Shown: piece after piece, positions 54,264 through 62,694 of the stretch
Position numbering within the stretch: the stretch's first letter is position 1
How the letters are laid out: every line of letters starts with the position of its first letter
Source of the DNA: Streptomyces sp. NBC_01116
Lineage (GTDB): Bacteria > Actinomycetota > Actinomycetes > Streptomycetales > Streptomycetaceae
Reading direction: 5' to 3'
DNA: 64,000 nucleotides
Assembly: GCF_041435495.1 (NCBI RefSeq)
Contig: NZ_CP108644.1
Span: 7,611,501-7,675,500, forward strand
Notes under the pieces: generated by a model
Told to the model about the DNA's origin: nothing
Database searches by the model: none
Seen by the model: only the letters and a program-made list of their open reading frames with translations
Program-made: the position numbers and the translations under genes

Positions 54264-54910
54264 TGGGCGATCCGAGAGGGCCCGGGAGCCCCGTGCCCCC
54301 GCTGCTGGTCGCCTGCGCCCTCGGCATCGAGCAGGTGGCCCTGCGCAGCGGCAGGGGCGCCCCGGGCCCGGTCCGGGTCCTGCGCACCGGAATGGGCCCC
54401 CGGGCGGCCGAAGCGGCCGTGGCGCGCCTCCTGGGCCCCGGCGGGATCCCCGAGGCCGCCGTCATCGCCTCCGGCTTCTGCGCCGGCCTCGCCCCGGGGA
54501 TGCACCCAGGGGACCTGGTCGTCGCCGAGGAGACCCGGGACGCGGACGGCACCACGCCCTGCACGGGCACCGGCGTCCTGGTCGCCTCGCTCGCCAGGGC
54601 CGTTCCGGGCCGCAGGGTCCACACCGGCCCGCTGACCGGCTCCGACCACGTCGTACGGGGCTCGGAGCGGGCCGCGCTGCGGGCCGGCGGGGCCATCGCG
54701 GTGGACATGGAGTCCGCCGCGACACTGCGTACCGCCCTGTGCCACGGGCCGCGCCCGGTTGCGGCCGTCCGGGTGGTCGTGGACGCTCCAGAGCATGAGC
54801 TCGTCCGCATCGGCACCGTACGCGGTGGAATATCGGCGTTCCTCGTTCTTCGTGCCGTACTTCCGGCTTTCTACGAATGGCACCGATCCTTACTGCTCCC
54901 CAGGAGGTGA
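54263..54910 (+). CDS. hpnG: Adenosylhopane nucleosidase HpnG
   Basis: 215-residue purine-nucleosidase/phosphorylase-fold protein. Seen: VLRTGMGPRAAEAAV, IASGFCAGLAPGMHPGDLVV (active-site loop), and VDMESAATLRTA with the Met-Glu that binds the ribose. HpnG removes adenine from adenosylhopane to give ribosylhopane. ATG 54263 overlaps the shc stop. The end reaches to 6 bases before hpnH. Confidence 0.9.
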   Translation: MGDPRGPGSPVPPLLVACALGIEQVALRSGRGAPGPVRVLRTGMGPRAAEAAVARLLGPGGIPEAAVIASGFCAGLAPGMHPGDLVVAEETRDADGTTPCTGTGVLVASLARAVPGRRVHTGPLTGSDHVVRGSERAALRAGGAIAVDMESAATLRTALCHGPRPVAAVRVVVDAPEHELVRIGTVRGGISAFLVLRAVLPAFYEWHRSLLLPRR

Positions 54911-54915
54911 GCCAG

Positions 54916-55935
54916 ATGGCCATGCCGCTCCGTCAGTCCATCAAGGTCGCGACGTATCTCTTCGAACAGAAGCTCCGCAAGCGCGAGAAGTTCCCGCTGA
55001 TCGTCGAGCTGGAGCCGTTGTTCGCCTGCAACCTCGCCTGTGAGGGCTGCGGGAAGATCCAGCACCCGGCCGGTGTCCTGAAGCAGCGCATGCCGGTCGC
55101 CCAGGCGGTGGGCGCGGTGCTCGAATCCGGCGCCCCCATGGTGTCCATCGCCGGCGGCGAACCGTTGATGCACCCCCAGATCGACGAGATCGTGCGTCAA
55201 CTCGTCGCGAGGAAGAAGTACGTCTTCCTCTGCACCAACGCGATGCTGATGCGGAAGAAGCTCGACAAGTTCACCCCGTCCCCGTACTTCGCCTTCGCCG
55301 TGCACATCGACGGACTGCGCGAGCGGCACGACGAGTCGGTCGCCAAGGAAGGCGTCTTCGACGAGGCCGTCGCCGCGATGAAGGAGGCCAAGCGGCGCGG
55401 CTTCCGCGTCACCACCAACTCCACCTTCTTCAACACCGACACCCCGCAGACCATCATCGAGGTCCTCAACTACCTCAACGACGACCTGCACGTCGACGAG
55501 ATGATGATCTCTCCCGCCTACGCCTACGAGAAGGCCCCCGACCAGGAGCACTTCCTCGGCGTGGAGCAGACCCGTGAGCTGTTCAAGAAGGCCTTCGCGG
55601 GCGGCAACCGGGCCCGCTGGCGGCTCAACCACTCACCGCTCTTCCTGGACTTCCTGGAGGGCAAGGCGGACTTCCCGTGCACCGCGTGGGCGATCCCCAA
55701 CTACTCGCTCTTCGGGTGGCAGCGCCCCTGCTACCTGATGAGCGACGGCTACGTACCGACGTACCGTCAGCTCATCGAGGAGACCGACTGGGAGAAGTAC
55801 GGGCGCGGCAAGGACCCGCGCTGCGCCAACTGCATGGCGCACTGCGGCTACGAGCCCACGGCGGTGCTCGCCACCATGGGGTCCCTGAAGGAATCCCTGC
55901 GTGCGGCGCGGGAGACCATCAGCAGCAACCGCTGA
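54916..55935 (+). CDS. hpnH: Radical SAM adenosylhopane synthase HpnH
   Basis: 339-residue radical SAM enzyme with the cluster motif C38-NLA-C42-EG-C45, the GGEPLMHP SAM-binding segment and late Cys residues CANCMAHC (about 308-315). It couples the 5'-deoxyadenosyl radical to hopene to form adenosylhopane, starting the C35 side chain. ATG 54916 has a full AGGAGG 8 bases upstream, the strongest ribosome site of the operon. 91 bases separate it from hpnO, where I would have expected ispG and dxs from memory of S. coelicolor. Confidence 0.95.
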   Translation: MAMPLRQSIKVATYLFEQKLRKREKFPLIVELEPLFACNLACEGCGKIQHPAGVLKQRMPVAQAVGAVLESGAPMVSIAGGEPLMHPQIDEIVRQLVARKKYVFLCTNAMLMRKKLDKFTPSPYFAFAVHIDGLRERHDESVAKEGVFDEAVAAMKEAKRRGFRVTTNSTFFNTDTPQTIIEVLNYLNDDLHVDEMMISPAYAYEKAPDQEHFLGVEQTRELFKKAFAGGNRARWRLNHSPLFLDFLEGKADFPCTAWAIPNYSLFGWQRPCYLMSDGYVPTYRQLIEETDWEKYGRGKDPRCANCMAHCGYEPTAVLATMGSLKESLRAARETISSNR

Positions 55936-56026
55936 GGCGGTGTCCGACGAGATACGGCCGGCCGCCGCGGGACTCCCGGGGCGGCCGGCCCCCATGGCGC
56001 AGCACATCCGAAGGGAAGAGCGGGCG

Positions 56027-57424
56027 ATGACCGACGGCGGATCCCAGGGCTTCGACCTGGCCCGGCTCCTGGCCGAGCGCGGGGCCGAGCGGTACGACCT
56101 GCACGCACGCCACCTCAACCACCAGCTTCCACGCATGCTGCACACCATCGGCTTCGACAAGGTCTACGAGCGGGCCGAGGGCGCGTACTTCTGGGACGCG
56201 GAGGGCAACGACTACCTCGACATGCTCGCCGGGTTCGGCGTGATGGGCCTCGGCCGCCACCACCCCGTCGTCCGCCGGGCCCTGCACGACGTCCTGGACG
56301 CCCAGCTCGCCGACCTCACCCGCTTCGACTGCCAGCCGCTGCCGGGGCTGCTCGCCGAGAAGCTGCTGACGCACAGCCCGCACCTGGACCGCGTCTTCTT
56401 CGGGAACAGCGGCACGGAGGCGGTCGAGACGGCGCTGAAGTTCGCCCGCTGCGCCACCGGGAAGCCCCGGATCCTCTACTGCGACCACGCCTTCCACGGA
56501 CTCACCACCGGCTCCCTCTCGGTCAACGGGGAGAGCGGCTTCCGTGACGGCTTCGCGCCGCTGCTGCCGGACACGCCGGTCCCGCTCGGCGACCTGGACG
56601 CGCTGCGCCGCGAGCTGAAGCGGGGCGACGTCGCGGCCCTGGTCGTGGAGCCGATCCAGGGGAAGGGCGTGCACGCCGCGCCGCCCGGTCATCTGCGCGA
56701 GGCGCAGGAGCTGCTGCACCGGCACAAGGCGCTGCTGATCGTCGACGAGGTGCAGACGGGTCTCGGCCGGACCGGGGACTTCTACGCCTATCAGCACGAG
56801 GAGGGGGTGGAGCCCGATCTGGTGTGCGTCGCCAAGGCGCTCTCCGGCGGCTATGTGCCCGTCGGCGCGACCCTCGGCAAGGACTGGATCTTCCGCAAGG
56901 TCTACTCCTCGATGGACCGGGTTCTCGTCCACTCCGCGAGCTTCGGCTCCAACGCCCAGGCGATGGCGGCCGGGCTCGCCGTCCTGTCGGTGATGGAGGA
57001 CGAGGAGACCGTCGCCAACGCCCGGCGCACCGGCGATCTGCTGCGCGAGCGGCTGGCGGCCCTGGTGGACCGCTACGAGCTGCTGCACGAGGTCCGCGGG
57101 CGCGGGCTGATGATCGGCATCGAGTTCGGCCGGCCCGCCTCGCTCAAGCTCCGCAGCCGCTGGACCATGCTCCAGGCGGCCCGCAAGGGCCTCTTCGCGC
57201 AGATGGTCGTGGTGCCGCTGCTCCAGAAGCACCGCATCCTCACCCAGGTCTCCGGCGACCACCTGGAAGTGATCAAGCTGATCCCGCCGCTGGTCATCGG
57301 GGACGCGGAGGTGGACCGCTTCGTGGCCGCCTTCACGTCCGTCATGGACGACGCGCACAGCGGCGGCGGACTGATGTGGGACTTCGGCCGGACACTGGTC
57401 AAGCAGGCCGTGGCCAACCGCTGA
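56027..57424 (+). CDS. hpnO: Class III aminotransferase HpnO-like
   Basis: 465-residue PLP aminotransferase. FGNSGTEAVETALKFAR (phosphate loop), CDHAFHGLTTGSLS, the Asp of LLIVDEVQTGLGRTG and the Schiff-base Lys in CVAKALSGGY are all present. As the last gene of the hopanoid operon it most likely aminates the side chain to aminobacteriohopanetriol. ATG 56027 was chosen for the typical N-terminus; ATG 55994 is in frame. Closest relatives include other aspartate aminotransferase-like proteins, so the exact donor is not settled. Confidence 0.88.
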   Translation: MTDGGSQGFDLARLLAERGAERYDLHARHLNHQLPRMLHTIGFDKVYERAEGAYFWDAEGNDYLDMLAGFGVMGLGRHHPVVRRALHDVLDAQLADLTRFDCQPLPGLLAEKLLTHSPHLDRVFFGNSGTEAVETALKFARCATGKPRILYCDHAFHGLTTGSLSVNGESGFRDGFAPLLPDTPVPLGDLDALRRELKRGDVAALVVEPIQGKGVHAAPPGHLREAQELLHRHKALLIVDEVQTGLGRTGDFYAYQHEEGVEPDLVCVAKALSGGYVPVGATLGKDWIFRKVYSSMDRVLVHSASFGSNAQAMAAGLAVLSVMEDEETVANARRTGDLLRERLAALVDRYELLHEVRGRGLMIGIEFGRPASLKLRSRWTMLQAARKGLFAQMVVVPLLQKHRILTQVSGDHLEVIKLIPPLVIGDAEVDRFVAAFTSVMDDAHSGGGLMWDFGRTLVKQAVANR

Positions 57425-57442
57425 CTCGCCCGGGAACGGGAA

Positions 57443-57477
57443 TTGCCTCTGAGGTAAGTTATTTGCCTCAGAGGAAA
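57443..57477. promoter_or_regulatory. Two operator-like repeats before the XRE-cupin gene
   Basis: TTGCCTCTGAGGTAA (57443-57457) and TTGCCTCAGAGGAAA (57463-57477) are direct copies 20 bases apart, each holding a CCTC-x-GAGG palindrome. They lie 21 bases before the regulator's ATG, so they probably overlap its promoter. A 20-base period would put two dimers on about the same DNA face. Autoregulation by the XRE protein is inferred. Confidence 0.65.
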
Positions 57478-57497
57478 GATCCTGGCCCAATGGAGGC

Positions 57498-58106
57498 ATG
57501 AACACTCCGGACGAAGGGGTGCCGGACGAGCTTCCCGGCGTCGCGCCCCGACTGCGTGACCTGCGCCGTGACCGCGGTCTCACCCTGGAGACCGCCGCCG
57601 GCCGGGCCGGACTCTCCCCGGCCCATCTCTCCCGGCTGGAGACCGGCCGCAGGCAGCCCTCGCTGCCGATGCTGCTGGGGCTCGCCCGTATCTACGGTAC
57701 GACGGTCTCCGAGCTGCTCGGCGAGCAACCGCCCGAACGGGACGCGATCGTCCGCGGCGGCGGCTTCGAGGGGGCGGAGGCCGACGGCTGGATGTACCGG
57801 CAGGCCGGTGGGTCCGGCCGCGCGATGCAGGCGCTGCGGGTGCGCGTTCCGTACGGCGCCCAGGGCGACCTGGTCCGGGTGCATCCCGGTGAGGAGTGGC
57901 TGTACGTCCTGGAGGGGCGGCTGCGGATCGGGCTCGGCGACACCGTCCACGACCTCGAACCCGGCGACAGCGCCCACTTCGACTCGCTCACCCCGCACCG
58001 GATCGCGGCCGTCGACCGCTGCGGTGCGGAGCTGCTCTTCGTCCACTCCCTGCTGCAGAGCCCCGCCGCCGAGCTGTGCCTCGGCAACGCCCTCCACGCG
58101 CGCTGA
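57498..58106 (+). CDS. XRE-family regulator with cupin domain
   Basis: 202 residues: HTH (about 15-75) with LRRDRGLTLETAAGRAGLSPAHLSRLETGRRQPSLPMLLGLARIYG (in parts), then a cupin_2 domain (about 115-190) with HPGEEWLYVLEGRLRIGL and PHRIAAVD carrying His/Glu. Such proteins bind small amines or other ligands through the cupin. ATG 57498. The two repeats upstream suggest autoregulation, and the small membrane gene 65 bases on is the likely co-regulated target. Confidence 0.92.
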   Translation: MNTPDEGVPDELPGVAPRLRDLRRDRGLTLETAAGRAGLSPAHLSRLETGRRQPSLPMLLGLARIYGTTVSELLGEQPPERDAIVRGGGFEGAEADGWMYRQAGGSGRAMQALRVRVPYGAQGDLVRVHPGEEWLYVLEGRLRIGLGDTVHDLEPGDSAHFDSLTPHRIAAVDRCGAELLFVHSLLQSPAAELCLGNALHAR

Positions 58107-58171
58107 ACCGGCCGTCCCGGCCGGCTCCACCCTTCGCTCCACCGGCCGCGAGGCCGACAGAGAGGACCGTC

Positions 58172-58345
58172 ATGTCCGATTCCGAACACTACGACCCGCT
58201 CGGTCCCGGCCGCCGCCCGAACGAGGACCCGCAGGAGAAGCGGATGCCGCGCGGTGTGATCATCCGGCTCTTCGCCTACCTGGTGGCGGGCCACGTCATC
58301 GCGGGCTTCCTCTACCTGCTCTTCGTGGTGGCCGGGAGCAAGTGA
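58172..58345 (+). CDS. Small membrane protein (DUF6126-like), 57 residues
   Basis: MSDSEHYDPLGPGRRPNEDP, then RMPRGVIIRLFAYLVAGHVIAG and FLYLLFVVAGSK: a charged front and one transmembrane helix near the end. I believe small Streptomyces proteins of this shape (named DUF6126) commonly follow XRE-cupin regulators. GAGGA lies 6 bases before the ATG. It probably shares the operon's regulation; function unknown. Confidence 0.75.
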   Translation: MSDSEHYDPLGPGRRPNEDPQEKRMPRGVIIRLFAYLVAGHVIAGFLYLLFVVAGSK

Positions 58346-58364
58346 CGGCGGGACGACCCTCCGC

Positions 58365-58387
58365 CCCGGACGGATTGCCCGTCCGGG
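58365..58387. terminator. Bidirectional hairpin after small membrane gene
   Basis: CCCGGACGG-attgc-CCGTCCGGG: 9-bp perfect stem, 5-base loop, between the small membrane gene (stop 58345) and the convergent phosphatase gene (stop 58388). Confidence 0.6.
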
Positions 58388-59200
58388 TCAGCCCTGGTCG
58401 AGCAGGCGCTCGCGCAGCCGCTCCCGGGTCCCGGGGGAGACCTTCAGCCCCTCCGCCAGGTAGCGGTCCGTCGTGCCCCAGTTCTCCTCGATGGTCGTGA
58501 AGGCCGCCGCGAGGTAGGCGGGCCGCGCCCCGAAGAGCGGGTCCAGCAGCTCCATCACCTCGGGCGACATCCCGGAGCCGGACTCCTCGGAGCGCTTCAC
58601 GTCGTAGCGGCGGTGGAGGTCGTTGGACTTGAGGTAGTCCTCCTCGATCGCCTCCGGCTCGACGCCGACCGCCAGCAGGGCGACCGCGATCGAGAGACCG
58701 GCCCGGTCCTTGCCCGCCGCGCAGTGCATCAGGGCGGGGACGCTGTCCTCGGCCAGGGAGTGCAGCACCCGGCTGTGCTCGGCGGTGCGCTCCTCGATCG
58801 TCGCGCGGTACATCCGGATCATGCGGTCGGCGCCCTTGCCGTCCGCCAGGACCGAGCGCAGCTGCTCGATTCTTCCGTCGCTCACCAGCCGCCAGAACTC
58901 GGTGCCGTCGGCCGGGTCCGAGAGTGGAATGCTGACATTGCGGACACCGGGCAGCTCGATGTCGTACCCGTCGAGCCGGTGGTCGGCGGAGTGGCGGAAG
59001 TCGAAGACCGTGTGCAGTCCGAGCCCGCCGAGGAAGGCCGCGTCCTCGGCGGTGGCGTGGGCCAGGTGGCCGCTCCGGTAGAGCCGTCCGAAGGCGGTGC
59101 GCCGACCGTCCGCGGTGGGGAGCCCGCCCACGTCGCGGAAGTTGCGGACTCCGGTCAGCACGGTCTCTGTCGGCGGGACCTGCGGCACCTGCTGCGTCAC
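58388..59200 (-). CDS. Tyrosine-protein phosphatase (PTP/PtpB-like)
   Basis: 270 residues. N-terminal NFRDVGGLPTADGRR and LYRSGHL as in bacterial dual-specificity phosphatases related to mycobacterial PtpB, WRLV in the middle, and the catalytic loop MHCAAGKDRAG (HCx5R). Two GPEVxELL-type helices follow, ending LLDQG. GTG 59200 has AGGAG 6 bases upstream; a longer frame to 59389 lacks support. It may act on phosphotyrosine or phosphoinositide; no kinase gene is near. Confidence 0.88.
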   Translation of the reverse strand: MTQQVPQVPPTETVLTGVRNFRDVGGLPTADGRRTAFGRLYRSGHLAHATAEDAAFLGGLGLHTVFDFRHSADHRLDGYDIELPGVRNVSIPLSDPADGTEFWRLVSDGRIEQLRSVLADGKGADRMIRMYRATIEERTAEHSRVLHSLAEDSVPALMHCAAGKDRAGLSIAVALLAVGVEPEAIEEDYLKSNDLHRRYDVKRSEESGSGMSPEVMELLDPLFGARPAYLAAAFTTIEENWGTTDRYLAEGLKVSPGTRERLRERLLDQG

Positions 59201-59619
59201 GGTGGCTCCTGGGATCTCTGGCGTCGGCGCGGCTCGCCGGCGAGGGCGCTCCCGTGACGATACGACATCGATTCGACGGAAAATCATCACGGTCGTGCGC
59301 CCCGGCGCGCGGTGTCGGGACGGCCTCGCTGACCCGGCGTCAGGAGGGAAGCCGGCCCGATGTCCGTATTGGTGCATTTCGCAGAACATGCCCCGCTAAT
59401 GGGGGAGATGGTATTCCCGAGGTGAGCGGGATCATATCCGTGACGGTCCGTGGCGAGCGCGCCCCGGGGCATTCCCGTTGCCCGCACGGAAATCCAAGAT
59501 CCGTAATCCACGGAGTGTGACGGGAATTCCGGAACGATATTGAATCGACGATTCCGGTGGGCAACCGATGGCTTGTTCCGCTCGTCCTGACTCGTTTACG
59601 GTCGCCGCAATCCGGACGG
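59201..59619. other. Intergenic region before the c-di-AMP riboswitch
   Basis: 419 bases with no convincing gene. It should hold the phosphatase promoter (minus strand) and the promoter for the riboswitch-led peptidase transcript. TTGTTC near 59574 and TTTACG near 59595 are -35/-10-like with about 16 bases between, ending 20 bases before the aptamer; this is a guess from spacing. The DNA here is somewhat richer in A and T than the coding parts. Confidence 0.35.
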
Positions 59620-59792
59620 ACCGCCTAATCCTGCCGCCGCCCGGAATTCGCACCCACCCACCAACGCGTGGCAGGAGCGGGGGAACCAGGTAAGCCGCCG
59701 ATCCGGAGCGATCCGGACCGGCTCGGGGTGAAGTCGCCGCAACGCGACCGGGCATCTCCAGCCCGAACCCGACAGCTCACCTCGCAGGCGCC
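59620..59792 (+). ncRNA. c-di-AMP (ydaO-yuaA type) riboswitch
   Basis: Conserved pieces occur in the right order: CCTAATCCTGCCGCC at the start, GGGGAACCAGGTAAGCCGC (59680-59698), GGGGTGAAGTCGCCGC (59725-59740), CCCGAACCCGACAGCT (59762-59777) and the closing CACCTCGCAGGCG. The closing helix pairs CGCCT (59622-59626) with AGGCG (59786-59790). It precedes a LysM/M23 peptidase gene by 17 bases; in Streptomyces this class controls wall-lytic genes such as rpfA. High c-di-AMP would be expected to lower expression. Confidence 0.9.
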
Positions 59793-59808
59793 GGAGAGGA
59801 CCAGCCCC

Positions 59809-60762
59809 ATGCCCGCAAAGGGTAAGCACCGTCGTTCGAAGTCCGGCCCGATCTCCCGCGGCGTCCTCGTCGCAGGGACCGGCGGCGCCGCACTCGTCCT
59901 GCCGCTCATCGGCGCCACCGTGGCGAGCGCCGCGGACCAGGCGGCTCCGGCCGCGAAGCCCGCCGCCTCGGTCGCCGCCGCCCACACGGCCCCGGCCGCC
60001 GCCCCCGCCGCGTCGAAGGCGGACCCGAAGACGTACGCCGTCGTCGCCGGCGACTACCTGGCGAAGATCGCGGCCGAGCACCAGCTCAAGGGCGGGTGGG
60101 AGAAGCTGTACCAGGACAACCGCTCCACCGTCGGCGAGAACCCCGGCCTGATCCACCCGGGCATGAAGCTGACCCTCGGCGCCAAGGGCTCCGCCCCGGC
60201 CGAGAAGTCCGCCGCGCCGAAGGCCGCGCCGAAGAAGGCCGAACCGGCGCCGAAGGCCGCGCCGAAGGAGGCCCCGAAGGCGGACACCGTCTCCGCCGAC
60301 GACTCCGAGGGCTCCGGCGGCTCGGCGCGGACCGGCTCCTCCGAGGCCACCGGCTCCGGCTGGTCCGCCCCGCTGGCCAGCGCCAACGTCACCACCCAGT
60401 ACCGGGCTTCCGGCGCCAGCTGGTCCAGCGGCTACCACACCGGCTCGGACTTCCAGGCCGCCTCCGGCACCCCCGTACTCGCCATCGGCCCGGGCACCGT
60501 GGTCTCGGCCGGCAACAGCGGCTCCTACGGCAACGAGGTCGTCATCCAGCACGAGGACGGCATGTACTCCCAGTACGCCCACCAGTCCTCGCTCAACGTC
60601 TCCGTCGGCCAGACCGTCACCGGCGGCCAGCAGATCGGCCTCTCCGGCTCCACCGGCAACTCCACCGGCCCGCACCTGCACTTCGAGGTGCGCACCGGCC
60701 CGGGCTACGGCTCGGACGTCGACCCGATCGCGTACCTGCGTCAGCACGGCGTCTCCGTCTGA
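59809..60762 (+). CDS. Secreted LysM/M23 peptidoglycan endopeptidase
   Basis: 317 residues. Signal region KHRRSKSGPISRGVLVAGTG followed by a hydrophobic stretch to about residue 42 (VASAAD cleavage). LysM domain at about 75-120 (KTYAVVAGDYLAKIA, NRSTVGENPGLIHPGMKLTL), an Ala/Pro/Lys linker, then M23 at about 205-310 with YHTGSDF (HxxxD) and HLHFEV (HxH) zinc ligands. It should cleave peptidoglycan cross-bridges. ATG 59809, directly behind the c-di-AMP riboswitch, so wall lysis is tied to the second messenger. Confidence 0.94.
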   Translation: MPAKGKHRRSKSGPISRGVLVAGTGGAALVLPLIGATVASAADQAAPAAKPAASVAAAHTAPAAAPAASKADPKTYAVVAGDYLAKIAAEHQLKGGWEKLYQDNRSTVGENPGLIHPGMKLTLGAKGSAPAEKSAAPKAAPKKAEPAPKAAPKEAPKADTVSADDSEGSGGSARTGSSEATGSGWSAPLASANVTTQYRASGASWSSGYHTGSDFQAASGTPVLAIGPGTVVSAGNSGSYGNEVVIQHEDGMYSQYAHQSSLNVSVGQTVTGGQQIGLSGSTGNSTGPHLHFEVRTGPGYGSDVDPIAYLRQHGVSV

Positions 60763-60784
60763 CCGGACACGGCGAGAAGTGATC

Positions 60785-60816
60785 GAGGGGCGGTGCGCGG
60801 CGGCGCACCGCCCCTC
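60785..60816 (+). terminator. Hairpin after M23 peptidase gene
   Basis: GAGGGGCGGTGCGC-ggcg-GCGCACCGCCCCTC: a 14-bp perfect stem with a 4-base loop, followed by CACTTATT. It begins 22 bases after the stop. Confidence 0.8.
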
Positions 60817-60845
60817 CACTTATTCCGGCTTTACCAAAAACTGAC

Positions 60846-60868
60846 CGGGTGGTCTATCTCACCACCCG
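60846..60868. promoter_or_regulatory. Inverted repeat upstream of SGNH hydrolase gene
   Basis: CGGGTGGT-ctatctc-ACCACCCG, 8-bp arms and a 7-base centre, 55 bases before the GTG at 60924. Its place suits an operator or an upstream activator site; the hairpin terminator of the previous gene is separate. Confidence 0.4.
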
Positions 60869-60923
60869 TCAACCCCGTATTACGGTCGCGTAGGTCACAT
60901 CGCGCGATGCAGGATAAGTGCTT

Positions 60924-61751
60924 GTGGCAGACGATTCGAGAAAAAACCAGCAGCACACCATCGGGTCGTACGCGGCGATTGGCGACAGTTTCACCGAGGG
61001 AGTCGGCGACCCCGGCCCCGACGGGACGTATCTCGGCTGGGCGGACCGCTTCGCGGTGCTCCTCGCCGACCGGCTCCTGGCCCCCGACGCGGTGGCCGGC
61101 CCCGGGGACTCCCCGCACGGGGGCTTCCGCTACGCCAATCTCGCCGTACGAGGACGTCTCCTCGACCAGATCGTCGAGGAGCAGATCCCGCGCGCCAAGG
61201 AACTGGCCCCCGACCTGGTCAGCTTCTGCGCGGGCGGCAACGACATCATCCGGCCCGGCACCGACCCCGACGACCTCGCCGAGCGCTTCGAGCGGGCGGT
61301 CGCCGACCTGAGCAACGCCGTCGGCACGGTCATGGTCACCACCGGCTTCGACACCCGGGGCGTTCCGGTGCTGCGCCACATGCGCGGCAAGATCGCCACG
61401 TACAACGTCCATCTGCGGGCCATCGCCGACCGCTACCACTGCCCCGTGCTGGACCTGTGGTCGCTGCGTTCCGTGCAGGACCGGCGAGCGTGGGACAACG
61501 ACCGGCTGCACCTGTCGCCCGAGGGCCACACCCGCGTCGCGCTGCGCGCCGCCCAGGTCCTCGGCCACGACGTGCCCGCCGATCCCGACCAGCCCTGGCC
61601 CCCGCAGGCCCAGCGCAGGCCCTTCGACGCCCGCCGCGACAACATCCAGTGGGCCCGCGAGTACCTCGTGCCCTGGATCGGCCGACGGCTGCGCGGAGAG
61701 TCCTCCGGCGACCATGTCGCGGCGAAGCGCCCGGATCTTCTGCCGCTGTAG
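60924..61751 (+). CDS. SGNH/GDSL-type hydrolase
   Basis: 275 residues with all four SGNH blocks: IGDSFTEGVGD (catalytic Ser, block I), GFRYANLAVRG (Gly, block II), FCAGGNDI (Asn, block III) and NDRLHLSPEGH (Asp/His, block V). It is an esterase or lipase-like hydrolase; no signal peptide is seen, so probably cytoplasmic. GTG 60924 has AGGA 9 bases upstream; GTG 60918 is too close. Substrate unknown. Convergent with the radical SAM gene 12 bases away. Confidence 0.9.
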   Translation: MADDSRKNQQHTIGSYAAIGDSFTEGVGDPGPDGTYLGWADRFAVLLADRLLAPDAVAGPGDSPHGGFRYANLAVRGRLLDQIVEEQIPRAKELAPDLVSFCAGGNDIIRPGTDPDDLAERFERAVADLSNAVGTVMVTTGFDTRGVPVLRHMRGKIATYNVHLRAIADRYHCPVLDLWSLRSVQDRRAWDNDRLHLSPEGHTRVALRAAQVLGHDVPADPDQPWPPQAQRRPFDARRDNIQWAREYLVPWIGRRLRGESSGDHVAAKRPDLLPL

Positions 61752-61763
61752 CCGGCGGGACGG

Positions 61764-62687
61764 TCAGGGCTCCAGCAGGGGAAGCGCACGCCGGGACGGG
61801 CTCGGCACCACGAGTCCGTCCGGCGGCGTGCCTCCGCCCGGGAGACGTCCCGCCGGTATCCGCTCCAGGACACCGCCCGCGAACACGTCGTACAGCGGCA
61901 GCGACTCCAGATGCACATAGCCGATGTGGCAGTCGCACACGGCGAGCGGACAGGCCCGCGGGCCGAGCGCCCCGCGGTAACTGCCGTCGTAGAGATTCCC
62001 CAGCTCCGCCTTGACGAAGTGACAGCGGCGCACTGTGCCGTCACCGTCCACCGAGATCACCGACTCGCCCGTCCGGCAGGGCAGCCCCGCCGAACGGTGC
62101 GGATCACGGCTGTAGGGGAACAGCGGATCCAGCTCCGTCCACCGCGCCGCCTCCTCGTCGGTGTAGGTGTGCCCCTCGGCGGCGTTCACCCAGAGATAGA
62201 CCTCCTGCGGCAGCGCCGCCCGCAGGCGCCGCGCCTCCTCCAGATGGGCGTCGAAGCCCACCACGCCGACGCTGTAGCGGACTCCCCTCGCGGACAGCTC
62301 CCGGCACCTGCCCAGGAACCGCTCGTACGGTGTCTGCCCCGGGTGGTACGTGCACCAGAGCGCGATCCGCTCCGGATCGGCGTCGGCCAGCCAGTCGGTG
62401 CGGCAGCTCAGGTTCGTCTGGATCGCCACCCGGCCGATGTGCGGCAGCCGCGAAAGACCGGTCAGTGCCCGTCGGTACCAGGAGCGCACCAGGCCCTCGC
62501 CCCACGGGGTGAACAGCACGGACAGCCGGTCGCCGGTCTGCTCCGCGGCCCAGCCGGTGAACCGCTCCAGCGCCTCCCGGTCCGCCGTGAGCTGCGCGCG
62601 GCTGTCCCGCCGCTTGGCGAACGGGCAGTACGGACAGTCGTAGTCGCAGGAGGCGAGCGGGCCCCGGTAGAGAATCGTCAGGTCCAC
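61764..62687 (-). CDS. STM4011-type radical SAM protein
   Basis: 307 residues starting at GTG 62687. The cluster motif is C14-DYD-C18-PY-C21 (LASCDYDCPYCPFAKRR). A C-terminal Cys group (RRCHFVKAELGNLYDG ... CPLAVCDCHIGYVHL) suggests a second iron-sulfur cluster (SPASM-like). The open frame upstream of 62687 overlaps the preceding gene and is not used. It lies 7 bases after the STM4012-like gene, as in the Salmonella STM4011-STM4012 arrangement. Product and substrate are unknown. Confidence 0.85.
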   Translation of the reverse strand: MDLTILYRGPLASCDYDCPYCPFAKRRDSRAQLTADREALERFTGWAAEQTGDRLSVLFTPWGEGLVRSWYRRALTGLSRLPHIGRVAIQTNLSCRTDWLADADPERIALWCTYHPGQTPYERFLGRCRELSARGVRYSVGVVGFDAHLEEARRLRAALPQEVYLWVNAAEGHTYTDEEAARWTELDPLFPYSRDPHRSAGLPCRTGESVISVDGDGTVRRCHFVKAELGNLYDGSYRGALGPRACPLAVCDCHIGYVHLESLPLYDVFAGGVLERIPAGRLPGGGTPPDGLVVPSPSRRALPLLEP

Positions 62688-62694
62688 GGCCCCG

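Noticed and set aside
59254..59520. An 88-codon frame upstream of the riboswitch
   Set aside because: No ribosome site, odd composition, and codon third positions unlike the rest of the window; treated as noncoding.
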